DNA from: Alicyclobacillus acidiphilus NBRC 100859
GTDB lineage: Bacteria; Bacillota; Bacilli; Alicyclobacillales; Alicyclobacillaceae
Reading direction: 5' to 3'
DNA length: 33,398 bases
Assembly: GCF_001544355.1 (NCBI RefSeq)
Contig: NZ_BCQI01000032.1
Coordinates: forward strand, 1 to 33,398
Part shown: positions 23,671 to 31,237 of the stretch, piece by piece
Numbering within the stretch: the first letter of the stretch is position 1
Layout of the letters: each line of letters starts with the position of its first letter
Position numbers and translations under genes: made by a program
Notes under the pieces: generated by a model
The model's database searches: none
What the model was told of the DNA's origin: nothing
The model's input: only the letters and a program-made list of their open reading frames with translations

Positions 23671-24333
23671 TCACACGTGTTCGACGAGCTGCCGCAAATC
23701 CGAAATGGTGATGTCCGGATGATAGGGAAGCGCTTCGAATGGCTTTTCTTCTCGGTTGCACCAGCAAGTCCGAAATCCAAACGCCTTCGCCCCGGCGACG
23801 TCCCACGCGTTCGACGAAACGAAGGTGATGTCGGCTTTCTCCGCGCCCAATCGCCCCATCGCGAATGCGTACGCCTTTCGAGAAGGCTTGTAACTGCGGA
23901 CGGGATCGACGCTGAGAATATAATCGAAGGAAAACAAAATGCCCGCTCTGTCCGCAAGCTTCTGCAGCGCATGCAACGTGCCATTGGACAAAATGGCGGT
24001 TCTTGCGGTCAAATCACTCAGTGTTGGAATGACGTCTGGGTAGACGGCCAACTCCATGGCAGCCTGTAACAACGACTCTCGAAGTCGGGCTTGTTGATCA
24101 GACGGGAGGAGGGTTTGTCGCAAAACGATATCCAGCGATTGCGCCGCCAAGCGGTCAAAGTCCTGGTAGCGTTCCATGAGTGTCGATTGCCACGCCAACT
24201 CGAGGTGAAGCTTGCGCCATTGTTGCGCAATGTCCTGCGCGAGTTCCGGGGTTGCGCTGGTTTGTTGGGCCGCGATGGCGACCCCGCTCCAGTCAAACAG
24301 CGTGCCATAAGCGTCAAAGATCACGGTTTGCAT
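23671..24333 (-). CDS. HAD hydrolase, type II haloacid dehalogenase family
   Basis: A 220-residue HAD-superfamily hydrolase. Motif I is VIFDAYGTLFD with nucleophile Asp7, motif II is ILSNGT, the motif III lysine is in SYKPSRKAYAFA, and motif IV is FVSSNAWDVAGAKAFGF. FDAYGTL and SSNAWDV are the marks of L-2-haloacid dehalogenases, so that or a phosphatase/phosphonatase activity is possible. The natural substrate is not known. The frame is open far upstream through queE, but homology and the ATG at 24333 with GGGGGGAAAG set the start. It follows queE by 32 nt and is probably in the queDE transcript. Confidence 0.88.
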   Translation of the reverse strand: MQTVIFDAYGTLFDWSGVAIAAQQTSATPELAQDIAQQWRKLHLELAWQSTLMERYQDFDRLAAQSLDIVLRQTLLPSDQQARLRESLLQAAMELAVYPDVIPTLSDLTARTAILSNGTLHALQKLADRAGILFSFDYILSVDPVRSYKPSRKAYAFAMGRLGAEKADITFVSSNAWDVAGAKAFGFRTCWCNREEKPFEALPYHPDITISDLRQLVEHV

Positions 24334-24365
24334 GTTCTTTCCCCCCACATCAGGTACGACGGCCA

Positions 24366-25136
24366 TTACACGCCGCGCGCGTCGGGATCCCAAATGATCT
24401 TGTGAATTTGCATATTGAGTTTGACATCCTTGAGGCCGGATTCCAGTATCTTGCTCACCAACCGTTCCGGAGGCATGCTTTCCCAGACGGGGGAGAAGAG
24501 AACCGTGGCGGCGGTTGGGTAACGATGGATGACGTCGACGGCTGTGTCGAAGTCGCGATCGTCCGCGATCACGAATTTCAACTCGTCCTGCGGGGACAAG
24601 ACCGACAGGTGCTCGTGAACCATCTTGGCTTGTTCGCCGCTTGCAGGCAGCTTGTAATCGACGATGAACCGAACTTTCTCGCGCTGTGTGGCGGAAGCAT
24701 CGCGGGTCATCGCGAACGGCCGGACGTCGATGGCGCCGTTCGTTTCGATGTGAATATCGCGAATCTGCGGCAATGCGGCGAGCGCGTCGATCAACAGTTG
24801 CGATCTGTGGCGGTGAATCAGCGGTTCTCCGCCCGTGAGGCAAATGTTTTGCCACGGATACCGCTGAACTTCCTTCACGATGTCCGCGATGGATGCTTCA
24901 AAGGCCGGTTTGGCGGGCGCGTACGAGTAAGGTGTGTCACACCATGCGCAACGCAGGTTGCAATGGAATACGCGTACGAAAATCGTCGGAAAGCCGGCGC
25001 GCGTGCCTTCGCCTTCGACGGTATCAAAAATCTCCACCATAGGAAGGCGCGTTTCCTGTTGCCAATCGGCTTGCAGCGCGTCCTCATAGTGTTTCCGCCA
25101 AGCGGGATATATGTCCACTGCGTTCATGTCGCTCAT
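24366..25136 (-). CDS. queE: 7-carboxy-7-deazaguanine synthase QueE
   Basis: A 256-residue radical SAM enzyme that contracts 6-carboxytetrahydropterin to 7-carboxy-7-deazaguanine in the pathway to preQ0 and queuosine. The cluster motif is CNLRCAWCDTPYSYAP, a Cys-x3-Cys-x2-Cys. Before it comes the QueE signature EIFDTVEGEGTRAGFPTIFV, and after it NICLTGGEPLIHR. The C-terminal half matches the Bacillus length of about 245. The start is set by the ATGA overlap with queD (25136-25133), with GGAG 6 nt upstream; a longer frame runs through queD and is not coding. Acts directly after QueD. Confidence 0.95.
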   Translation of the reverse strand: MSDMNAVDIYPAWRKHYEDALQADWQQETRLPMVEIFDTVEGEGTRAGFPTIFVRVFHCNLRCAWCDTPYSYAPAKPAFEASIADIVKEVQRYPWQNICLTGGEPLIHRHRSQLLIDALAALPQIRDIHIETNGAIDVRPFAMTRDASATQREKVRFIVDYKLPASGEQAKMVHEHLSVLSPQDELKFVIADDRDFDTAVDVIHRYPTAATVLFSPVWESMPPERLVSKILESGLKDVKLNMQIHKIIWDPDARGV

Positions 25137-25609
25137 TCGCTCTCCATCCATGCGCGCTTTAACGTTGCGCTGCTTGTAGGTGTCTCGTAAAGGGTGAGTT
25201 CTTCCAGGCGAATCGCCTGCTGTGGATCGGTTTGCCCACCCAGAGCAGCATCGAGTCTCTCCCACATCCAGACAATCATGTTCTCGGCGGTCGTATTCAT
25301 GTGCGGCAGGACCTCGTTGAGGTATCGGTGATCCAGCCTGTCCTCAATTTCTTCCTTATATATCCGCTTCAAGTCGCCAAAATCCAGGACAATCCCGATG
25401 TCGTTGACGAAGCCGCTGACTGTGATCACGACGCGGTACGTGTGCCCGTGCAAACTGGTGCATTTGCCGTCGTACGCGTGCAAATGATGCGCCGCATCGA
25501 ATGTGAAAGATTTGGTGACCGCCACGCGCCGCCGATGGTAGGCCAATTCGTCGCGCTGGATGTCGGTTCCCAGTTGCTGCAGCTTGGTTGGAATAGGGTA
25601 ATCTTTCAA
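25133..25609 (-). CDS. queD: 6-carboxytetrahydropterin synthase QueD
   Basis: A 158-residue zinc enzyme converting dihydroneopterin triphosphate to 6-carboxy-5,6,7,8-tetrahydropterin, the second step toward queuosine. Zinc-binding histidines are in FTFDAAHHL and SLHGHTY, the catalytic Cys is in DGKCTSLHGH, then LDHRYLNEVLP, and Glu in ELTLYETPTSSA contacts the pterin. The TTG start at 25609 has AGGGAG about 9-11 nt upstream. It leads the queD-queE(-HAD) unit. I looked for a preQ1 riboswitch in the 185 bases before it and did not find a convincing one. queC and queF are not in the window. Confidence 0.93.
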   Translation of the reverse strand: MKDYPIPTKLQQLGTDIQRDELAYHRRRVAVTKSFTFDAAHHLHAYDGKCTSLHGHTYRVVITVSGFVNDIGIVLDFGDLKRIYKEEIEDRLDHRYLNEVLPHMNTTAENMIVWMWERLDAALGGQTDPQQAIRLEELTLYETPTSSATLKRAWMESE

Positions 25610-25685
25610 CGATCGTCTCTCCCTACAGAACGTGTTGAATGCTTTGGTCCACGGAACCGCCCGAAGCGGTTGATCACGGTAAAGT

Positions 25686-25723
25686 GGGCTGCCTCAAAGT
25701 GATTGGTCACTTCGAGACAGCCC
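25686..25723 (-). terminator. Terminator of the HxlR regulator gene
   Basis: A 17-bp stem (25686-25702 with 25707-25723) and 4-nt loop. On the minus strand the two imperfect positions become G-U pairs, while on the plus strand they are mismatches, so it is built for leftward transcription. It lies about 70 nt after the regulator stop and is followed by ACTTTACC. Confidence 0.6.
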
Positions 25724-25794
25724 CGAGCATGCAAACGTGAAGTTCAACCCGCGATGGACCTGCGATACGCGTCGACCAGTGCATCGACGGACAA

Positions 25795-26157
25795 TCAACG
25801 AGTCGTATGCAATTTTTCGACGTGATTTTCAGAGCATTCTTCTGGCAGAACCCATTCGTTGCCCCAGTTTTGCACAGCCTCCATCACAGGGCGCAGGGCC
25901 TTGCCTTTAGAGGTTAATTCGTACTCAATCCGCACCGGGGTTTCCGGGTACACATGGCGGACAAGAATACCGGCTTTCTCCAGCTCTTTAAACCGTTCAG
26001 CCAGCATTCGATCGCTCATGTTCGGGATCATTTCCGAAATGTCTTTAAACCGCTTGGGTCCCTGCATCAGGACTCGAATAATGAGCCCGGTCCATCGTTT
26101 GCCTAACAGAGCGAACGCCGACTCAAATTTTGGGCAAAGTTGTTCATGGTTCCCCAT
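25795..26157 (-). CDS. HxlR-family winged-helix transcription regulator
   Basis: A 120-residue MarR-like repressor or activator of the HxlR class. CPKFESAFALLGKRWTGLII has the typical N-terminal Cys and the LxGKWT-type helix. PKRFKDISEMIPNMSDRMLA is the recognition helix, followed by RFKELEKAGILVRHVYPETP and YELTSKGKAL. HxlR proteins often sense redox or reactive aldehydes through the Cys. ATG at 26157 is chosen with AGGAG 9 nt upstream; the tandem ATGs at 26166/26163 overlap it. It is divergent from cobT-bluB, with 242 bp between, so it might control either itself or that operon. It has its own terminator (25686-25723). Confidence 0.9.
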   Translation of the reverse strand: MGNHEQLCPKFESAFALLGKRWTGLIIRVLMQGPKRFKDISEMIPNMSDRMLAERFKELEKAGILVRHVYPETPVRIEYELTSKGKALRPVMEAVQNWGNEWVLPEECSENHVEKLHTTR

Positions 26158-26329
26158 GACCATCATCTCCTGGCATCATTGTATCACAACTCATCCAGTA
26201 ATCAGTACCGAATGTGAGTAACTTTCGTTTCATGTCGTCAGAATATTCGACCTCGCATGGCGGATTCCTCCATACGTTGCACATGTGCACCAGTTCTGCT
26301 ACATCTTAAAGTGGTTGTCCGAGTAACTG

Positions 26330-26351
26330 TTGTCCATGTGCGTATGGACAA
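26330..26351 (+). promoter_or_regulatory. 8-bp inverted repeat before cobT-bluB
   Basis: TTGTCCAT (26330-26337) and ATGGACAA (26344-26351) form a perfect inverted repeat with a 6-bp centre, 49 bp before the cobT-bluB start. It could be an operator for the divergent HxlR regulator or a leader hairpin. A separate palindrome, GCACATGTGC, lies at about 26279-26288. Confidence 0.4.
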
Positions 26352-26399
26352 ACAAATCGGATAGGCGCATCCGTATGTGCAGACAGGAGGAACTCCGTC

Positions 26400-28220
26400 T
26401 TGATCCCGCCAGCCTTTGCATTTCCCACGCCGCGGCCGCTCGATGAACACGCCCGAGTCGCCGCACAGTCGCGTTTGAACCAACTGACGAAACCTGTCGG
26501 GAGCCTTGGCGTACTGGAACCCGTCCTGTGCGATCTCGCCGCGATTCAACGCAGGCCCATTCCCGCCTTGCGACGTCCGCATTTTCTCGTCTTTGCGGCG
26601 GATCACGGCGTTGCCACAGGCCGTTCGCTCTCGCGCTACGGACAGCATGTGACAGAGGAAATGGTTGTGAATATCGCCATGGGCACATCGGTGTCCTCGG
26701 TGATGGCCCGAACCATGGGAATCCCGGTCGACGTGTACGACGTCGGTGTCATGCGCAAGGTTCGCCATCCCAACGTGCATGTCGCAAAAGTCGCCTTGGG
26801 GACGGCCGATTTCACGCGCGGCCCGGCGATGTCCACGGCCGAATGCGTGCAGGCTCTCTCGTGTGGCATGAACGCCGCCAGGCGGGCCATTGAGCAAGAC
26901 GGCGCCGACATCATCGCCATCGGCGAAATGGGGATTGGCAACACGACATCTGCGAGTGCGCTTGCGGCGTGGCTGCTGGATCTGGAACCGTCTGTCGTCG
27001 TCGGTCCTGGGACCGGGATCAGTCAGGCTGCCCACAGGCAAAAGCAGCAGGTCGTCGAAGAAGCCTTGGACGGATGGAATGAACAGTTGCGACTGGAATC
27101 CGGCAAATGGAGTACAGAGGACATGCTGGTGGCTGGATTCGCGAGGCTGGGAGGATTCGAACTGGCGGCCATGGCTGGCGCCATGATTCAAGCGGCGGCA
27201 CTTGGCGTTCCGACGCTGCTCGACGGTTTGCTCGCAGGTGTATGCGCATTGTGGGCGACACGGGTGTCTCCGACCGTGTCGCCATATCTGATTGCAGGTC
27301 ACCTGTCTCCGGAACCGGCGCACAAGATCATTCTCGAAGCGCTCGGCAAGAAACCGCTGATTCAACTCGGTCTGCGGGTGGGAGAGGGAACCGGCGCCAT
27401 GATGGCGTGGCCGGTATTGATGAATGGCTGCGCCGTGATCGCAGAGACCGCCACGTTTGCCGATGCTCGCGTGGACAATCCATTTGAGGAAGCCCACCAG
27501 CCTGCAACGGCTGTCTCACGTTCGGCGTTCGCCGAATCGGCAAATCCGCCGACGCGAAACGACTTCAGCGAGGCGGAACGACAGGCCGTGTACAAGGTCA
27601 TCGCCGCACGGCGCGACATTCGCGTCTTTCTGCCCGATCCCATCCCAAAGTCGACCCTTTGGCGGATTCTCGAAGCCGGGCATCGCGGGCCGTCCGTCGG
27701 CTACATGCAGCCGTGGAATTTCATCGTGATCGAAAATCTCGACGTCCGGCGGCAGATGGCTGACGTCGTCGAGCGCGAACGCGTCAAGGCGGGGGAGAAG
27801 TTCCCCAACGAACGCCGCGATTACTATCTCCGGCTGAAGGTCGAAGGGTTGGTCGATGCGCCGCTCGCCATCTGCGTGACAAACGATTCGACGCGCGGCG
27901 GACCGGTCGTTCTCGGACGCAACACGATTCCGGAAACGGATTTGATGTCGACGTCCTGCGCGATTGAGAATATGTGGCTCGCAGCTCGGGCCGAAGGGCT
28001 TGGCATGGGCTGGGTGTCCATCTATGAAAAGGCGGATATGCGGCGCATCCTGGGCATTCCAGATCATATCGATCCCGTCGCGGTGCTATCGCTTGGCTAC
28101 ACGCCGCACTTTCCCGATGTGCCTGTGCTCGAGCGGGTGGGATGGCGGGATCGACTCGATCTCAAGCAGCTTGTCTATTTGAACCGCTGGAATCACGTAT
28201 GGGAGGAGGAATTCGAATGA
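26400..28220 (+). CDS. cobT-bluB: CobT-BluB fusion: DMB phosphoribosyltransferase and DMB synthase
   Basis: A 606-residue bifunctional protein. Residues 1-360 are CobT, which transfers phosphoribose from nicotinate mononucleotide to 5,6-dimethylbenzimidazole (DMB). It has RLNQLTKPVGSLGVLE, VFAADHGVA, GEMGIGNTTSASAL and LRVGEGTGAMMAWPVL with catalytic Glu329. Residues 362-388 are a low-complexity linker. Residues 389-606 are BluB, the flavin-destroying DMB synthase: RRDIRVFLPDPIP, GPSVGYMQPWNFIVI and SCAIENMWLAARAEGLGMGW. So one chain makes DMB and activates it. TTG start with AGGAGG 9 nt upstream. Its stop overlaps the next gene (ATGA). No cobalamin riboswitch precedes it. Both halves look complete. 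Confidence 0.95.
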   Translation: MIPPAFAFPTPRPLDEHARVAAQSRLNQLTKPVGSLGVLEPVLCDLAAIQRRPIPALRRPHFLVFAADHGVATGRSLSRYGQHVTEEMVVNIAMGTSVSSVMARTMGIPVDVYDVGVMRKVRHPNVHVAKVALGTADFTRGPAMSTAECVQALSCGMNAARRAIEQDGADIIAIGEMGIGNTTSASALAAWLLDLEPSVVVGPGTGISQAAHRQKQQVVEEALDGWNEQLRLESGKWSTEDMLVAGFARLGGFELAAMAGAMIQAAALGVPTLLDGLLAGVCALWATRVSPTVSPYLIAGHLSPEPAHKIILEALGKKPLIQLGLRVGEGTGAMMAWPVLMNGCAVIAETATFADARVDNPFEEAHQPATAVSRSAFAESANPPTRNDFSEAERQAVYKVIAARRDIRVFLPDPIPKSTLWRILEAGHRGPSVGYMQPWNFIVIENLDVRRQMADVVERERVKAGEKFPNERRDYYLRLKVEGLVDAPLAICVTNDSTRGGPVVLGRNTIPETDLMSTSCAIENMWLAARAEGLGMGWVSIYEKADMRRILGIPDHIDPVAVLSLGYTPHFPDVPVLERVGWRDRLDLKQLVYLNRWNHVWEEEFE

Positions 28221-28786
28221 GAATTTACACACGGGGCGGAGATCTCGGAAAGACCGCGTTGATTGGCGGCGAGCGGAGAATGAAGAGCGACCTTCGCGTC
28301 GAGGCGTACGGAACGGTTGACGAAGCTGGGGCGTTTCTTGGACTCGCGCTGAGTCAGATGCCCGCGCAAGGCTTCGACGACATGAGGGATGTCATTTTGC
28401 GTGTGCAGCAGTCGTTGTGGGATGTCGGCGCGGATTTGGCCGCTCCGCCGTCGGCGGCTGACACCTACGTCGCGCGGACGTCGGACGAAGCGGCCAGTGA
28501 ACTGGAACCGCTCATTGATCAGTTTCAAAGTGAAGCCGCGAAATTGGATAAATTCGTGCTGCGCCAAGGCCATCCGGCAGGCGCGGCCCTGCATGTGGCA
28601 TGTACGGTCGTCCGCCGCGCGGAGCGAGCGGCTGTTCGGTTGTCGGAAGTGGAGGCCGTGTATCCCAACACGATTCGGTATCTGAACAGACTGTCGGATC
28701 TGCTGTTTGTGATGGCTCGAGCGGCGAATGCCCGCTGTGAGGTATCGGACACGGATTACGAAAACAGCCCGTCAGTCTTTCGCTAG
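28217..28786 (+). CDS. Corrinoid adenosyltransferase, PduO type
   Basis: A 189-residue ATP:cob(I)alamin adenosyltransferase, which puts the 5'-deoxyadenosyl group on cobalt to make the coenzyme form. Family motifs: MRIYTRGGDLGKTALIGGER (usual TRTGDxGxT), RRMKSDLRVEAYGTVDEAGA, then VVRRAERAAVRL and NTIRYLNRLSDLLFVMAR. The ATP-binding opening has GGDLGKT in place of TGDKGTT, a modest change. ATG at 28217 overlaps the cobT-bluB stop by 4 nt and has GGAGGAGG upstream. Works with CobT-BluB and with the uptake/CobU/CobS genes downstream. The symbol is left blank because pduO, cobA2 and mmaB are used for it in different organisms. Confidence 0.93.
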   Translation: MRIYTRGGDLGKTALIGGERRMKSDLRVEAYGTVDEAGAFLGLALSQMPAQGFDDMRDVILRVQQSLWDVGADLAAPPSAADTYVARTSDEAASELEPLIDQFQSEAAKLDKFVLRQGHPAGAALHVACTVVRRAERAAVRLSEVEAVYPNTIRYLNRLSDLLFVMARAANARCEVSDTDYENSPSVFR

Positions 28787-28812
28787 GATGGAATTTGGTC
28801 GAAAATTGGCGA

Positions 28813-28842
28813 TTGACATTCGATTCTTTGGTACACTAGGAT
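28813..28842 (+). promoter_or_regulatory. Promoter of the riboswitch-controlled cobalamin unit
   Basis: Consensus TTGACA (28813-28818), an 18-bp spacer and TAGGAT (28837-28842). It ends 17 bp before the first base of the riboswitch P1 stem. Confidence 0.6.
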
Positions 28843-28859
28843 GAAAACGGATCATTAGA

Positions 28860-29066
28860 CTACTAGGTGCTCTGCGACACAAGAAGCAGAGAGAATAGGG
28901 AAACCGGTGAGAATCCGGTGCGGTCCCGCCACTGTAAACAGGAAGTGCGCATGCAAGCCGTGTTTTGACACGTGCGCGGTGCGCGGCGCTGTCGTCCACT
29001 GCATTCAAGCGATGTGGGAAGGACACGGCGCAGTGACCTGTCAAGCCAGGAGACCTGCCTATGTAG
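28860..29066 (+). ncRNA. Cobalamin riboswitch
   Basis: A classic B12 aptamer. P1 pairs CTACTAGG (28860-28867) with CCTA-T-GTAG (29058-29066). Conserved core: GGGAAACCGGTGAGAATCCG, then CGGTCCCGCCACTGTAA, and the B12 box AGCCAGGAGACCTGCC at 29044-29059. Peripheral stems fill 28975-29040. It leads the BtuFCD-CobU-CobS-like genes. No terminator with a T run follows, so it most likely controls translation. The gap to the first gene (29067-29205) contains two small hairpins and two ribosome binding sites, GAGGAGAGG (29085-29093) and AAAGGAGGG (29188-29196). AACCT/AGGTT pairing flanks the first one. Confidence 0.95.
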
Positions 29067-29205
29067 TGTGACGAGCTAACCTTCGAGGAGAGGTTTGTTT
29101 GTGTATGGAAATTCTTCTTTCCATGACGGACAATACAGTCGATTCACATCGACGGACTCATCTTTCTCGCAAGGGACGCTCCATTCAAAGGAGGGTTCCA
29201 TTTTT

Positions 29206-30222
29206 ATGAACAGATTCCGCATGACCATGTCGCTGATCGCTTCCGTGACAGCAGCTTCCCTGCTTGCGGCGGCTTGCGGTGTCACGACCTCGAACTCGGT
29301 GGCAAACGGTCAAACAGGCAACGGGTCCAGCAACGCTGCCAGCGCTTCCCAAGCGCCGATGGCCGCATCGACGAAACCTGCTTTTCCCATCACGTTGACC
29401 GATGACGCTGGCACCAAGGTGACCGTTGACAAGCAACCCATGCATATTGTGTCGGGTACAGAGGGCACGGATGAGATTGTCGCGTCGCTGGTGCCGAAAT
29501 CGCGAATCGCGCTGGTGACCAATCTCTCGAGCAATCCAGAATTCTCGGACGCGGCCGCATTGGTCAAAGGCATTCCGCAGTGGACTGGCGACGATCCCGA
29601 AAAAGCTCTCTCCGTCCACCCTGATCTGGTGTTGATTGCCTCTTACGCGCCAGCAAAAGTCATTACACAGGTGCGGGACGCGGGTGTGCCTGTGTACGAA
29701 TTCAACGACTTCACGTCCGTCACCAGCATCGAACACAACATTGGCGTCGTCGGTGAGTTGGTTGGCGAGCGTGCCAAGGCGAGCGCTATTGTTCGGAACA
29801 TGAATCAAAATATCCACCGCATTGAAACCGCGGTCGCCAAGCAAAAACGGCCGACGGTATTGGATTACAGTTCGTATGGTTACGCTGCGGGCAAGGAGAC
29901 CACGGTCAACGACGTGATTCGGATGGCGGGCGGCACAAACGTTGCCGCCAACTTGAACGGCTGGGCGAAGATTACCGACGAGGAGATCGTGAAAATGAAT
30001 CCAGACGTCATCATCGATTCCAGCGACGACGCGGCGTTCGCCAAGAAACTCGAGAGCGATCCAGGCTTGCAGTCGGTGTCGGCCATCAAAAACCACCGCG
30101 TGTACTTAATCAACAGCGCTGATCTGTCATCAGTTTCGCAATACGTCGTCAAGGCCGTGTATGACGTTGCCAAGGTCATTCACCCGAATGTTTCCATTCC
30201 GAAGGTTCAGGTTATGCAATGA
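29206..30222 (+). CDS. btuF: Cobalamin ABC transporter substrate-binding lipoprotein, BtuF-like
   Basis: A 338-residue extracellular lipoprotein. Signal peptide with lipobox-like LLAAAC, Cys24 lipidated, then a Ser/Asn/Gly-rich tether (residues 25-60). The binding domain is the two-lobed helical-backbone type: ITLTDDAGTKVTVDKQPMHI, PEKALSVHPDLVLIAS, AGVPVYEFNDFTSVTSIEHN and VVGELVGERAKASAI. Ligand is inferred from the cobalamin riboswitch and CobU/CobS; similar proteins bind siderophores. ATG at 29206 has AAAGGAGGG 10 nt upstream. An in-frame GTG at 29101 with its own GAGGAGAGG would add 35 residues before the signal peptide; I prefer the shorter form. Confidence 0.9.
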   Translation: MNRFRMTMSLIASVTAASLLAAACGVTTSNSVANGQTGNGSSNAASASQAPMAASTKPAFPITLTDDAGTKVTVDKQPMHIVSGTEGTDEIVASLVPKSRIALVTNLSSNPEFSDAAALVKGIPQWTGDDPEKALSVHPDLVLIASYAPAKVITQVRDAGVPVYEFNDFTSVTSIEHNIGVVGELVGERAKASAIVRNMNQNIHRIETAVAKQKRPTVLDYSSYGYAAGKETTVNDVIRMAGGTNVAANLNGWAKITDEEIVKMNPDVIIDSSDDAAFAKKLESDPGLQSVSAIKNHRVYLINSADLSSVSQYVVKAVYDVAKVIHPNVSIPKVQVMQ

Positions 30223-31232
30223 CGACGCGCGGGCGTTTGACGTTCGGCGTCTTAATCGCCGCGTTTCTCGTATCGAGTGCGCTCGAAATTGGGATTGGAC
30301 CGATGGCAATCCCGTTTTGGCGCATCATTCCGGACACGTGGCAGTACATCCACGGTCAGCACACGACCGATGCGACGGTGATTGGCGCGCTTCGCTGGCC
30401 GCGTTTGCTGGTGGCCATCCTCGTTGGTGCGGGACTGGCGGTTTCAGGCTGCGTCCTGCAGGCGGTGTTTAAGAATCCCATGTCCGATCCCGGCGTCATC
30501 GGCGTTTCCAGCGGCGGAGCTTTGGGCGCGGTGCTGACGATTGCCTTGGGCTGGAGCGCCAAGTCGATTTGGGTGACACCGGTGGGCGCGTTCGTCTGCG
30601 GCCTGTTGGTGGTCTTCATCATCTATCGGCTCGCGACCATCGGTCGACGAACCCATCTGTACGCGTTGTTGCTGGCTGGCGTCGCCATGGGATCGCTGTG
30701 CAGCGCCATCATTACCGCCATCCTGGATCTGTCGCCGCTTGAAGCCATGCAGCAAATGATGTTTTGGCTCTTCGGCGGCCTCGACGGCAGCGACTGGCAC
30801 GAAGTGATTCTGCTCGCTTGCACGGATGCCGTCGTTCTGACGGCCTTTGTCGCGTTGGCTTGGGCGCTCGACATCATGGTCACAGGCGAAGAACACGCTG
30901 AAGGCGTCGGTGTGCCGGTTCAGCGAGTGAAGCAAGTCACGCTGGCGATGTGCGCCTTGCTGGTCGGTATTTGTGTGAGCACCACTGGCGTGATTTCCTT
31001 CGTCGGCCTCATCGTCCCGCACGTGCTTCGCTACTTTGTCGGGGCGCGCCATCGCGCACTGATCCCGGCGTCGGCGCTTGGCGGCGCCATTTTGCTGTCG
31101 CTCGCGGATTTGCTTGCGAGGACCGCGCTGTCGCCGATTGAGTTGAACGTCGGTGTCGTCACGTCGTGCTTGGGCGCGCCGTTTTTTCTCTACTTGTTGT
31201 TTCGCCGCGGTCAGGTATGGGGAAGGGAGTGA
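30219..31232 (+). CDS. btuC: Cobalamin ABC transporter permease, BtuC-like (FecCD family)
   Basis: A 337-residue FecCD-family permease with about ten helices; it forms a dimer in the membrane. Family motifs are RWPRLLVAILVGAGLAVSG, LQAVFKNPMSDPGVIGVSSG, MFWLFGGLDGSDW, and near the end GVISFVGLIVPHVLRYFVG, the segment that contacts the ATPase. Substrate is inferred as cobalamin or a precursor corrinoid from the riboswitch and neighbours. ATG overlaps the btuF stop by 4 nt (ATGA). The end is close to the ATPase gene start. Functions with the BtuF- and BtuD-like proteins. Confidence 0.92.
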   Translation: MTTRGRLTFGVLIAAFLVSSALEIGIGPMAIPFWRIIPDTWQYIHGQHTTDATVIGALRWPRLLVAILVGAGLAVSGCVLQAVFKNPMSDPGVIGVSSGGALGAVLTIALGWSAKSIWVTPVGAFVCGLLVVFIIYRLATIGRRTHLYALLLAGVAMGSLCSAIITAILDLSPLEAMQQMMFWLFGGLDGSDWHEVILLACTDAVVLTAFVALAWALDIMVTGEEHAEGVGVPVQRVKQVTLAMCALLVGICVSTTGVISFVGLIVPHVLRYFVGARHRALIPASALGGAILLSLADLLARTALSPIELNVGVVTSCLGAPFFLYLLFRRGQVWGRE

Positions 31233-31237
31233 AGGCG

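Noticed and set aside
24334-24855. N-terminal extension of the HAD hydrolase
   Set aside because: The open frame is antisense-like, Arg-rich sequence through queE on the same strand. HAD motif I begins right after the ATG at 24333.
25610-25794. preQ1 riboswitch before queD
   Set aside because: I checked the minus strand for the short preQ1-I aptamer with its C-rich loop and A-rich tail and found no match. The visible stems are the HxlR terminator and a small AACCGC/GCGGTT hairpin.
26221-26399. Cobalamin riboswitch before cobT-bluB
   Set aside because: No GCCACTG core or B12 box; only an inverted repeat and a palindrome were found.
28860-29066. Small gene reading the minus strand of the riboswitch
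   Set aside because: An open frame exists there by chance; the conserved aptamer explains the sequence.
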